A stretch of DNA of 64,000 nt from Pedobacter steynii (GTDB taxonomy: Bacteria > Bacteroidota > Bacteroidia > Sphingobacteriales > Sphingobacteriaceae). The translations under genes and the position numbers were made by a program. The DNA lies in assembly GCF_900103665.1 (NCBI RefSeq), contig NZ_FNGY01000003.1, forward strand, positions 682,001-746,000. The letters are read 5' to 3'. Shown piece by piece: positions 17,914-26,269 of this stretch (positions are counted from its first letter, which is position 1; the number at the start of each line of letters is the position of its first letter). The notes under the pieces were generated by a model. The model saw nothing but the letters and a program-made list of their open reading frames with translations, was not told the DNA's origin and did no database searches.

Positions 17914-20900
17914 ATGAAATTTATTAAAAGGAGCTTTGGTCTGTCATTGCTTTCCTTTCTTATGCTATTACAGATAAGTCTCTTTGCTCAGAGAAACATC
18001 CGTTTCAGTAACCTGACGCTGGAGGATGGACTTTCTCAAAACTCTGTCATGGCCATCAGCCAGGATCATCAGCAATTTATATGGTTTGGTACCAAGCATG
18101 GACTAAACAGGTATGATGGGTATCAGTTTAAAGTGTATAAAAACAACCCCAACGATCCAAAAAGTATTTCCAGCGATGAAATCACGGCTATTCTAACCGA
18201 CAACGAAGGGGTCTTATGGGTAGGAACGGTCAAGGGCTTAAACAGGTACGATTCAAAAAATGACGCATTCGTTCGCATTACCGTCGACCAGAAACGCAAA
18301 AATGGAATCAGCAGCAACGCCATAGAACACATCTATCAGGATAAAAAAGGAAATGTATGGATAGCAACCTTACACGGTGTCAATTTACTTAGTAACCGTA
18401 AAACCAATGAATTCAAGACCTTCCTATTCAAAGACAAGACTTCAAAACCGGGAATCAACAATATTTATGCTACATTAAGAGACCTGAATGACCAGATGTG
18501 GTTCGCTTCCAGTGATGGTTTGATCCGGATGGAGCTTAAAAACGGGCAATACCAGATTTACAGACATGACCAGCAAAAAAAAGAAAGCCTGAGTTCCAAC
18601 TACATTACCAGCCTTACTATGGATGCACAGCAAAACATCTGGATTGGAACAGACAATGGATTAAATCTGTTCAACTATACTGATGCCTCCTTTTCAGTTT
18701 ATCGACACAGTGCCAACAGCAATTCACTTGTCCATAATGACATCCGCGAAATCATGCCCGACCAACGGGGGATGTTATGGATAGGCACTCAGGAAGGCTT
18801 GAGCATTTTCGATCCGGCAAGTAAAAAATTCGTCAATTACCAGCATAATCCTGACGTAAAAGAAAGCATTACGCACAACTCTATACACAGCATTTTTCAA
18901 GATCGCAACAACAGCATCTGGATAGGGACCTTTTACGGAGGTGTTAATATTGTACATCCCTTCCCTACCCAGTTCCGAACCTATAAAAACAGTAAAGTAC
19001 GGCCAAGTATCAGCAGTAATATCGTGAGTTCTATTGTGGAAGACAAACATCATAATTTATGGATAGGAACAGAAGGTGGTGGATTAAACTATTACAACCG
19101 AAGCAACAATACCTATTCAGATTATAAGATCAATCCGGATAGTAAGCAAGGACTGACTTCCAATCTGATCAAGACTATTTGTAAAGACAGGAACGGAAAT
19201 CTGATCATTGGAACTCACCACGGCGGACTAAACCTCTTTAATCCAATAGATAAGACATTCCATTCGGTTCTTAATGTAAAGGATACCAATCATACCATCA
19301 GTACTGCCGAGATCATTGCCATTTGCGAGGACACGGAGCGTAACATCTGGATTGGCTCTTATTCGGGTCTCAATCTTCTGAAAAGAAAAACCGGGGAAGG
19401 CAGGGCCTACACCGAAAAGAGCCCCCTGGAGAAAAAACTTTTTAATAAACACATACAGGTGCTGTTTGAAGATCGGGAGCATAACCTCTGGATTGGTACT
19501 CAAGGGGGACTACATAGTTATAATTTAATGACCAGACAATTTCAGGTCTTTTTAAAGGATAAGAATGACCGGACTAAGCTTCAGTCCGATTATATCAATT
19601 GTATTGTTCAAACTGCAGGAGGAAAGCTTTGTATAGGAACTTACTTTGGTGGATTAAGTATCTATGATCCAAAAACGAATCATTTCAGCACCTATACTGA
19701 AAGAGAAGGTTTATGCAATAACAATGTACTTGGCATTATTGAAGATGAGGAGCATAGCCTATGGATCAGTACCGATAATGGCTTATCAAAGTTAAATCCG
19801 GAAACAGGAAGTTTTAGAACCTATACCAAAAGTGATGGACTTGCCGGCAATGACTTCAACGTGAGGTCTTATTTTAAAGATAGTAAAGGAGAACTTTTCT
19901 TTGGCGGCTATAATGGTTTGACTTCCTTTTTTGCAAAACAGATAGAGATCAACAGCTACCACAGTCCTATTGTTTTTACCGGACTAAAGCTCTTTAATCT
20001 TTCGGTTGTAGTAGATGGACCCGATCAGCTCTTAGATGAAGACATCAGCCGCTCTAAAAATATCACCTTTGCACATGATCAGAATCATTTTACACTTGGC
20101 TTTGCCCTGTTAAACTATATTAAATCGGACAAAAACAGGTATGCTTACCGACTGAAGGGCTACGAAAAAGAATGGAATCATACGACTGATCCTAGTGCAA
20201 CCTATTCCAACCTCCCTTCGGGGAATTATATTTTCATGGTAAAAGGCATCAATAACGATGGCATTTCCGGTGCCGGCATGGCAACGATCAATATCCGCAT
20301 TACTCCCCCACTATGGGCTAGTTGGTGGGCATATTGTTTATACCTGTTCGTTTTTTCAGTTATCCTTTTTCTAACGATTCGTTACATTGTGATCCGTGCT
20401 TTATTAAAACGATCAGTAGACCTGCAACAGATGAAGCTGAGCTTCTTTACCAATATCTCTCATGAGATCCGCACACCTTTAACACTCATCCTGGGACCAT
20501 TAGAGAACCTATTGAGAAGTACACAGAACAATACGGAAATCTACCGTCAGGTCATCCCTATCAAAAATAATGCAGACCGCTTAATGAGACTGATCACTGA
20601 ATTAATGGACTTCAGAAAGGCGGAAGCCGGACATTTAAAATTGACGGTCAGCAGGGAAAATATCGTGAGTTTCGGCAAGGAGATATTTCTTGCTTTCAAC
20701 CATATTGCCATCAGCCGAAACATTAAGTATACTTTTGAATGTACACAAGAATCAATTCCGCTCTATTTTGATAAGGGGCAACTCGAGAAAGTATTGTTTA
20801 ATTTATTGAGCAACGCCTTTAAGTTCAGTGATGATAAGGGTCAGATCAGCCTTTCTATTCTGGAAGGCGCTGATTCTGTGGTGCTGAAAGTAAGAGACAA

Positions 20901-22008
20901 TGGAAAAGGCATCCCTTATGAAAGTCAGAATAAATTATTCAGCGACTTTTTTCAGGTAGATGAACATGGATCAAGTCATATTGGCTCAGGGATTGGCCTT
21001 GCCCTTTCCAAAAGTATTGTAGCATCTCATCGTGGAACGATTGGCATAGAAAGCCAGCCTGCAATAGCAGAAAAAACCGGAGATACTTGTTTCACAGTAA
21101 CACTACGAAAAGGGAAAACTCATTTTAAACCGGCAGAGCTGATGGAAACCATCGGCTACGACCTCAGCTCGGAAAGTCAGGTTCCTGCCCTGATCACCTA
21201 TGATCCGCCATTGGCAGAAGAAATCAAAAATACAAAGTTCCATGAAACCATTTTAGTAGTAGAAGACAATCCGGAAATCAGACAGTTGATTTCCGGACTA
21301 CTAAGCAAAAGCTATCAGGTCAAAGAAAGTGAAGATGGATTAAAAGGTTGGGAAACTGCAATTGAACTCCTTCCTGACCTGATCATCTGCGACATCATGA
21401 TGCCGGTAATGGATGGATTAGAACTCTGCAGGCGGTTAAAAGGAGATGAACGGACCAGTCATATTCCAGTGATCTTATTGACGGCAAGATCTACCCACAT
21501 CCATCAGGTAAGCGGATTGGAAACAGGTGCAGATGCTTATGTTACCAAACCTTTCAGTACGGAATTGCTGGAACTCAATATAAAAAACCTTTTGAACTCC
21601 AGATCTGCCATGCGAGAGAAGTATGGGCAACAGGTCACCTTACAACCTCAAAATGTGGTGATCGGATCAATGGATCAGGCCTTTATGACCAGGGTATTAA
21701 AATATATCGAGGAAAACATGTCAGACCAAAGTTTTGCTGTGCCCGATCTGGCTACGGAGGTAGGCATGAGTCAACCTGTTTTATACAAGAAGATCAGGGC
21801 GATTACAGACCTGTCGGTAAATGATTTCATCAAGTCTATCCGCTTAAAAAAGGCGGCCCAGCTTTTGGAACAAAACGCATATACCATATCAGAAATCTCT
21901 TATCTGGTTGGATTTAATGATCCTAAATATTTCAGCAGGGAGTTTAGAAAACAATATGGAGAAACACCGAGGGGCTTTATCAACCAGCTTAAAGAAAATA
22001 AAACATAA
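17914..22008 (+). CDS. hybrid two-component system regulator of the PUL (HTCS)
   Basis: 1364 residues, all signalling steps in one chain. A signal peptide (to about residue 26) leads into a periplasmic sensor of two seven-bladed propellers built from repeated NIWIGT..GLN.. units (about 30-700) and a Y_Y_Y domain (about 720-800). One membrane helix (about 804-830) follows. The cytoplasmic part has a HisKA domain with His850 in SHEIRTPLT and a HATPase with NLLSNAFKFS and DNGKGIP. A receiver follows with Asp1160 in CDIMMP, then a C-terminal AraC-type DNA-binding domain (about 1260-1360, ending FSREFRKQYGETPRGF). It presumably binds an oligosaccharide from the target glycan and activates the divergent SusCD operon; the ligand is unknown. 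A hairpin follows its stop. Confidence 0.97.
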   Translation: MKFIKRSFGLSLLSFLMLLQISLFAQRNIRFSNLTLEDGLSQNSVMAISQDHQQFIWFGTKHGLNRYDGYQFKVYKNNPNDPKSISSDEITAILTDNEGVLWVGTVKGLNRYDSKNDAFVRITVDQKRKNGISSNAIEHIYQDKKGNVWIATLHGVNLLSNRKTNEFKTFLFKDKTSKPGINNIYATLRDLNDQMWFASSDGLIRMELKNGQYQIYRHDQQKKESLSSNYITSLTMDAQQNIWIGTDNGLNLFNYTDASFSVYRHSANSNSLVHNDIREIMPDQRGMLWIGTQEGLSIFDPASKKFVNYQHNPDVKESITHNSIHSIFQDRNNSIWIGTFYGGVNIVHPFPTQFRTYKNSKVRPSISSNIVSSIVEDKHHNLWIGTEGGGLNYYNRSNNTYSDYKINPDSKQGLTSNLIKTICKDRNGNLIIGTHHGGLNLFNPIDKTFHSVLNVKDTNHTISTAEIIAICEDTERNIWIGSYSGLNLLKRKTGEGRAYTEKSPLEKKLFNKHIQVLFEDREHNLWIGTQGGLHSYNLMTRQFQVFLKDKNDRTKLQSDYINCIVQTAGGKLCIGTYFGGLSIYDPKTNHFSTYTEREGLCNNNVLGIIEDEEHSLWISTDNGLSKLNPETGSFRTYTKSDGLAGNDFNVRSYFKDSKGELFFGGYNGLTSFFAKQIEINSYHSPIVFTGLKLFNLSVVVDGPDQLLDEDISRSKNITFAHDQNHFTLGFALLNYIKSDKNRYAYRLKGYEKEWNHTTDPSATYSNLPSGNYIFMVKGINNDGISGAGMATINIRITPPLWASWWAYCLYLFVFSVILFLTIRYIVIRALLKRSVDLQQMKLSFFTNISHEIRTPLTLILGPLENLLRSTQNNTEIYRQVIPIKNNADRLMRLITELMDFRKAEAGHLKLTVSRENIVSFGKEIFLAFNHIAISRNIKYTFECTQESIPLYFDKGQLEKVLFNLLSNAFKFSDDKGQISLSILEGADSVVLKVRDNGKGIPYESQNKLFSDFFQVDEHGSSHIGSGIGLALSKSIVASHRGTIGIESQPAIAEKTGDTCFTVTLRKGKTHFKPAELMETIGYDLSSESQVPALITYDPPLAEEIKNTKFHETILVVEDNPEIRQLISGLLSKSYQVKESEDGLKGWETAIELLPDLIICDIMMPVMDGLELCRRLKGDERTSHIPVILLTARSTHIHQVSGLETGADAYVTKPFSTELLELNIKNLLNSRSAMREKYGQQVTLQPQNVVIGSMDQAFMTRVLKYIEENMSDQSFAVPDLATEVGMSQPVLYKKIRAITDLSVNDFIKSIRLKKAAQLLEQNAYTISEISYLVGFNDPKYFSREFRKQYGETPRGFINQLKENKT

Positions 22009-22012
22009 AAAA

Positions 22013-22038
22013 GGTTGAAGGAACAAATTCCTTCAACC
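22013..22038 (-). terminator. intrinsic terminator of the RNA-repair operon
   Basis: Stem GGTTGAAGGAA/TTCCTTCAACC with a 4-nt loop. On the minus strand it is followed by a run of six T, giving a normal intrinsic terminator for the HD-kinase gene (stop 22048). It may also serve the convergent regulator gene, although no T run follows on that side. Confidence 0.8.
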
Positions 22039-22047
22039 CATAAAGTT

Positions 22048-23151
22048 CTACGTAAAATAAGATACCGTATGCCCCTCCCACAATGCGGGAACCTCCAGCT
22101 TATTGATCAGTTTTTCCAGTACCTGATCCGGCACAATTGCTTCACGCCCTCTGTTTTGGCGGCATAAATCGGCATAAGGACTTTCTATATAGACCACACG
22201 GACCTTTGCTTTGTAAGTACTGAAGAGCTCAATCAATTGCATCCTCATCTGACTCGTGGTATTGGTTGCGTTCCAGACAAAACTTATTTTCTTGCGCAGC
22301 AAGACCCTTGCCCTTTCTTTAGCTTCCTGTATCACGCGTCCGTTTCCGGATTTATCAGTCGGCTTTATTCCCCATTCCCTACGAATATCATCCAAAGAGA
22401 TGACTTCCATTTCCGGAAAATTCTTTTTAATAAAAGTATCCTTCCCCGCTCCCGGAAGTCCGCTCATCAGCACCATCTCCATTAGGGGGGTATCAAAGGG
22501 AACATAGTCGACATAAGCATTTTCTTTTTGCAGATAATACATTCTTGCATCTTCCGATACAAAGGAACGTGCCTGTCCCCAACACCCCTGCTCCCTGCAG
22601 AACTCTTCAAAGCAGTCTATCCGATATAACATCGCCTCCTGATCCTCACAAATCCGGCCTAACATATCTGCTCTGGCCAATAAGGCCAGCCATTCCGTAT
22701 TCAGATCCATGCTTGCCATGATCAATGCTTTCAGGGGGTCCGGTTTTTCAAAAAGCCAGATCGGAAGGCCATGATGCCTCACCAATGCCACAATTTGTTC
22801 CCGGATGTAAAAAGGCGCTGGCAGGTCCCTGTAAAGAAATTGCCTGGCCTTCATCGCCCCTTTTTTAGCATGTCCCTTTGAGCTGATGCTTCCATCCTCT
22901 TCCAGTACGGTGGTACTGTATTTCTCTACATCATGCAGTAATGCGGATGCCCATAGGATTTCCTTTTCCTGAGCACCCAGCTTTTGAAATCCGGGTTCAT
23001 TTTCCAAAGCTGCCAATACCATTTGCGTATGTATGGCAACATTGCCTTCGGCATGGTAAATTTTATCCTGAGGCACTTCCTCCATACGTTTTACCCAATC
23101 AAACTCTTTTTCCAGGTTTAACCAGGATTTATCTTTACTAATGGTCCACAT
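22048..23151 (-). CDS. HD-phosphohydrolase/polynucleotide kinase fusion (HD-Pnk type RNA end-healing enzyme)
   Basis: 367 residues from the ATG at 23151, chosen because a perfect AAGGAGG lies 4-6 nt upstream; an in-frame ATG at 23166 is the alternative. The N-terminal half is an HD phosphohydrolase: His in AIHTQM, HD pair at about residues 73-74 in ALLHDVEK, then GHAKKGA and VRHHGLP. The C-terminal half is a P-loop kinase with SGLPGAGKDTF (about 230-240), SLDDIRREWG and WNATNTT. This architecture matches HD-Pnk enzymes, characterised from Runella slithyformis. They remove 2',3'-cyclic or 3' phosphates (HD) and phosphorylate 5'-OH ends (kinase), leaving ends ready for ligation. The gene overlaps the RNA ligase gene by 14 bp, which strongly supports a joint role in repairing cleaved RNA. 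Confidence 0.88.
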   Translation of the reverse strand: MWTISKDKSWLNLEKEFDWVKRMEEVPQDKIYHAEGNVAIHTQMVLAALENEPGFQKLGAQEKEILWASALLHDVEKYSTTVLEEDGSISSKGHAKKGAMKARQFLYRDLPAPFYIREQIVALVRHHGLPIWLFEKPDPLKALIMASMDLNTEWLALLARADMLGRICEDQEAMLYRIDCFEEFCREQGCWGQARSFVSEDARMYYLQKENAYVDYVPFDTPLMEMVLMSGLPGAGKDTFIKKNFPEMEVISLDDIRREWGIKPTDKSGNGRVIQEAKERARVLLRKKISFVWNATNTTSQMRMQLIELFSTYKAKVRVVYIESPYADLCRQNRGREAIVPDQVLEKLINKLEVPALWEGHTVSYFT

Positions 23152-23845
23152 GGGTACCTCCTTCATTATTCAGACGGGCACGTCTCCAGTTCCGGGTCCA
23201 GTGCTGGTCCGTTTTCACATGCCCTTTTCTTACATATTTAAAAACATTATCGGCGAATCCGGCTACCGGATAGCCTTCTAAATTCCGCGTTACGATTCCC
23301 TCCATCGTTACCAGTTCTCCGTTATAGGCATCAAAAGGCTCCAACTGCCCTCTGCCAGATGCGAGTTGTATCACTTGCTTTTCAAACGAAGACGGATCCA
23401 TTGAGGGTTGAAACATCCCGATCACCGGAACTGTAGGTAAATCCAGCATTGCCGCGTAAAATCTGGTTTCTTCCCAGCTCAGCCATTGGTCCTGCTGCCT
23501 GATACCGAAAACATAAAAATGATGCTCCAGCGACCGGTATTCTATGGAATGGACGGCATACAGGTTCTCCAGAAAGATCTCCAGATCGCCCAGGTCATTC
23601 CTGATCAACTGCCAGAACCTTCTGAGACTTTCTGTCCAGGGAGAGGTGGTAGGCGCTGCATGGGAACGGGCAAATACACCATTTCTGGACAAACAATTGT
23701 TCTCTCCATCCAGTTTTTCTGTATGTATCAAAGCAGGGATCTTTTCTAATTGCTCCCAATAGTGATGCTGTATTCTGTCGTCACTGCTGGTTCCCGGAGA
23801 AAAAGGGTAGTGATAAGTGCGACCGTATTTTTGTGAAATACTCAT
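23138..23845 (-). CDS. ATP-dependent RNA ligase (Rnl2-like nucleotidyltransferase)
   Basis: 235 residues. The nucleotidyltransferase motif I is EKLDGEN with Lys44 as the expected AMP-acceptor. Further motifs follow in order: FYVFGIR (motif III region), LVTMEGIVTR (motif IV) and VFKYVRKGHVK (motif V). There is no signal peptide, so it is cytoplasmic. Size and motif spacing fit short RNA ligases of the T4 Rnl2/DRB0094-like type without large added domains. It seals 5'-phosphate to 3'-OH ends, exactly the ends the downstream HD-kinase would make. A second copy of its first 14 codons, ending in a stop, lies at 25824-25871. A DNA-ligase role is less likely given the partner. Confidence 0.85.
   Translation of the reverse strand: MSISQKYGRTYHYPFSPGTSSDDRIQHHYWEQLEKIPALIHTEKLDGENNCLSRNGVFARSHAAPTTSPWTESLRRFWQLIRNDLGDLEIFLENLYAVHSIEYRSLEHHFYVFGIRQQDQWLSWEETRFYAAMLDLPTVPVIGMFQPSMDPSSFEKQVIQLASGRGQLEPFDAYNGELVTMEGIVTRNLEGYPVAGFADNVFKYVRKGHVKTDQHWTRNWRRARLNNEGGTHVDH
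23155..23163 (-). promoter_or_regulatory. strong Shine-Dalgarno inside the ligase gene
   Basis: The minus strand reads AAGGAGGTA just before the ATG at 23151, within the last codons of the ligase gene. It fixes the start of the HD-kinase and suggests its translation is set separately or by coupling at the 14-bp overlap. Confidence 0.7.
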
Positions 23846-23916
23846 GATATAAAATTAAAATAAAAGACAAGACCGACACCTCCGCCATAAAATGGGGAGG
23901 TAGATTCCTAGTTTAT
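23809..23916 (-). repeat. ligase promoter/5' end, intact copy of a direct repeat
   Basis: The first 14 codons and roughly 70 bp of upstream sequence of the ligase gene recur at 25824-25915. Both copies share GTATTTTTGTGAAATACTC and the motif CC(A/G)T(A/G)AAATGGG followed by GAGG. This copy has an extra stretch of about 25 bp (near 23852-23878) that the other lacks. The leader holds a short inverted repeat ACCTCC/GGAGGT (23878-23883 and 23896-23901). Confidence 0.75.
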
Positions 23917-24027
23917 TTTAATTGTATTACATGACAAGGTCTTTATAGAGTTGTTTTTTTTCCTGACAAAAGTAGTAAAATTATTTTGTTCTGCTCCGTA
24001 CCAGCAACACTTCCCAATGCTGCGGTT

Positions 24028-25062
24028 TTATTTATAGCGATTGTATTTCTCCAGTTTTTTAACTCTTTTCTCCATTTTTTTAAGTCCTTCACTCCATCTT
24101 TTTTGATTTTCAGCATTAGCTTTCCGCTCATTTATTAAATGCAGGGTCAATTCTTCGATCTTCTTCAGTAACTTTCCATTCATCTCTCCCAAATCAATCC
24201 CCTCTTTAGCCACCTCTACTGCAGATGGAATACCAGGAAGATGTCCCTTTTCTTTTATATAGCTTTCAGTTTCGTCCAGACTCGGAAGCAGATAAGATTT
24301 AGCAAAAACATAGTCTGGCCAGTTTGCGGTTTCAACCTTAATTTCATGAGCACGAATATTTCCGTTTACAGCCAGTTTTGAGTTGGGTTTATCTGTTCCA
24401 ATGCCAACATTCCCATTCTCGACTACTTTTATCGCTACGGTAGCCCCATTTACATTGGAAGTATTTCCCACATATAAACTCCAATCATTCGTCATGGGCA
24501 GAAATTTACTGACAGTTAAATCATTCCCAACCTGATTCAAAGCCCTCCACCCGCCATTAAAATTAATTGACCTGATCCTGATGTTAATACCTATGTCATC
24601 CGCAATTATACCGAGCGTATTTATTGCTCTTATCCTAAATCGTGGATTTCCAGATTCAGTATTGCAATCCACCGTAAAATTATGCCCTAAAGAACCAGCA
24701 TTGTGATAGCCGTTGCTATTAACCCTTCCAACCTCTCTCCACAGTGTCTGTCCAGCATGCGCAACACTTGCCCAATAGGTGGCAGCAGTCGCAATGTTAC
24801 CTCTTGTATAAGAAATAGAGATTTCGTAATTACCTGAACTTCCCGCATTAATCGGGGAAGACCCAACAAATTCAATGTAATCCCCAATGGCATAACCGGC
24901 ATGAAATATCACCTGTCCTACGTAATCTTCATTTTCTATCCGAGCTGCCTGACCCACAGTTTTCATTCCATCCTTTACGACATGATGATTATTCGTTAAT
25001 GCACTTAAAGGTTGTGCATAAAGCGCAATCCCTATTAAACTCACTAATATTAATTTTCTCAT
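24028..25062 (-). CDS. secreted fibre-like protein with C-terminal coiled coil (second of a tandem pair)
   Basis: 344 residues with a signal peptide (cut near PLSA-LTNN, residue 22). The N-terminal 200 residues are Gly/Asn-rich, predicted beta-strand and unrecognised. From about residue 230 the protein carries the module often annotated as tail fibre in Bacteroidota: GNVGIGT..PNSKLAVNGNIRAHEIKVE, NWPDYVFAKSY, GHLPGIPSAVEV, LGEMNGKLLKKIEELTLHL, then a Lys/Glu-rich coiled coil to the end. The module resembles trimeric-fibre C-termini. It starts 1 nt after the stop of its paralogue at 25064. No phage genes are near, so it is more likely a cell-surface or secreted fibre. Function is unknown. Confidence 0.8.
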   Translation of the reverse strand: MRKLILVSLIGIALYAQPLSALTNNHHVVKDGMKTVGQAARIENEDYVGQVIFHAGYAIGDYIEFVGSSPINAGSSGNYEISISYTRGNIATAATYWASVAHAGQTLWREVGRVNSNGYHNAGSLGHNFTVDCNTESGNPRFRIRAINTLGIIADDIGINIRIRSINFNGGWRALNQVGNDLTVSKFLPMTNDWSLYVGNTSNVNGATVAIKVVENGNVGIGTDKPNSKLAVNGNIRAHEIKVETANWPDYVFAKSYLLPSLDETESYIKEKGHLPGIPSAVEVAKEGIDLGEMNGKLLKKIEELTLHLINERKANAENQKRWSEGLKKMEKRVKKLEKYNRYK

Positions 25063-25063
25063 C

Positions 25064-25687
25064 TTATTTCAGTTTTGATTTCAGAAAATTGATATCATCC
25101 CGTTGTTGTTTATTTTCCTTTTCCATTTTAATCAGGTGCAAGGTTAACTCTTCAATTTTCTGTAGCAATTTTGCGTTCATATCTCCCAGGTCAATCCCAT
25201 TTTCTTTAACTTCCAAAGCTGATGGAATTCCTGGCAAATGACCTTTTTCTTTAATGTGCTTTTCAGTCTCCTGCAGGTTGTGGAGTTTATAAGATTTAGC
25301 AAATACATAATCCGGCCAGTTGACAACTTCGACCTTAATTTCATGAGCGCGAATTTTACCATTAACGGATAATTTCTCAGTTGGGTCGGAAGTTCCAATT
25401 CCAACATTTCCGGTATAAGTAACAACAAGCTTCGCATCTTGATAATCTCCTCTGCCCACAATCCATTTATTCTCATGTAAAGCGCCGAAAAACCAATTGT
25501 TAGTTCCATTCTGTAGTACCGTCTGGATTCCTTGTGTGAATCCTCCAATATTTGTATTTCTCTTTAATACAATCATTGGCGAATAGTCATATATCGTTGG
25601 ATTACCTGTAACCGGATAATCATTGGACTGACCATATACACTGGTACCGGCACCGATGATCAGGCTTATAAAAGCAATTATTTTCAT
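25064..25687 (-). CDS. secreted fibre-like protein with C-terminal coiled coil (first of a tandem pair)
   Basis: 207 residues with a signal peptide (MKIIAFISLIIGAGTSVYGQ). The C-terminal 115 residues closely follow those of the next gene (GNVGIGTSDPTEKLSVNGKI, NWPDYVFAKSY, GHLPGIPSALEV, LGDMNAKLLQKIEELTLHL). Similarity is visible at DNA level too. The N-terminal 90 residues are different and much shorter, so the pair arose by duplication of the fibre stem with different heads. Both genes are read toward the RNA ligase and lie between two copies of the ligase 5' region. Function is unknown. Confidence 0.78.
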   Translation of the reverse strand: MKIIAFISLIIGAGTSVYGQSNDYPVTGNPTIYDYSPMIVLKRNTNIGGFTQGIQTVLQNGTNNWFFGALHENKWIVGRGDYQDAKLVVTYTGNVGIGTSDPTEKLSVNGKIRAHEIKVEVVNWPDYVFAKSYKLHNLQETEKHIKEKGHLPGIPSALEVKENGIDLGDMNAKLLQKIEELTLHLIKMEKENKQQRDDINFLKSKLK

Positions 25688-25823
25688 ACCAATAAGATTT
25701 TAGTTTAAATGTGAGACATATTGCGTTCCTATCTCTTTAATAAAGATAGATTAGCTCAAAGATACAAAGCATTACCATAGATAATACATGGCCGCAGTTT
25801 ATAAAAATTTATTTTCCACCACA

Positions 25824-25915
25824 CTATAAGTAGTGATAAGTACGTCCGTATTTTTGTGAAATACTCCTCATATAACTCTGCCGTGAAATGGGAGGATCAG
25901 CAATTTATTTTCTTA
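25824..25915 (-). pseudogene. broken 5' copy of the RNA ligase gene with its leader
   Basis: On the minus strand an ATG at 25871 opens MRSISQKYGRTYHYL followed by TAG at 25824. The intact ligase starts MSISQKYGRTYHYPF, so 13 residues match and then homology stops. Homology with the ligase leader continues upstream to about 25915. The remnant marks one end of a duplication or insertion that brought the two fibre-like genes (24028-25687) between the copies. Nothing else is recognised in the 25688-26128 gap: a weak antisense ORF at 26005-26199 was rejected. Confidence 0.75.
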
Positions 25916-26146
25916 CGTCGTAGGGGTAAAGGCAAATATTGTTGTCTTACAGACAAAGACCAGCCCCATATTATGAAAAATGATTCTGACTAAATCCTTT
26001 CAAACTACCCGTTCGTGGATACATTTCCACAACTGGTCAATTTCTTTTCTATAACCTGAAAGTATGGATTAATTTCGTCCTGATTCATTTTCACCGAAGA
26101 ATAAAGATGTTTTAAATTAAAAAATCTAATGATACGATTAAAAATC

Positions 26147-26269
26147 ATGACAATACTCACCGCAAATCCATATTTTTGGATCCTCAGCATCTTGCTCATT
26201 GCAATGGTGTTAGTGATTGTTTTAATTGCTTATTTATTAAAAATTATCCATGAACCCTGCGAAGAATAA
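26147..26269 (+). CDS. small single-span membrane protein overlapping the acyltransferase start
   Basis: 40 codons from the ATG at 26147, or 46 from an in-frame ATG at 26129. The product is almost one hydrophobic helix (WILSILLIAMVLVIVLIAYL) with a short tail KIIHEPCEE. Its stop overlaps the first 20 bp of the acyltransferase gene in another frame, an arrangement that suggests translational coupling. No family is recognised. It is plausible as a real gene because of the clean membrane span and the overlap, but composition alone could produce such an ORF. Confidence 0.4.
   Translation: MTILTANPYFWILSILLIAMVLVIVLIAYLLKIIHEPCEE

Noticed and set aside
24028..25687. Prophage or contractile injection locus suggested by the fibre-like genes
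   Set aside because: No capsid, baseplate, sheath, terminase, integrase or lysis gene is present on either side, and both proteins have Sec signal peptides.
26005..26199. 64-codon minus-strand ORF
   Set aside because: It has no recognisable features, lies antisense to the better-supported small membrane ORF and sits in AT-rich intergenic DNA.
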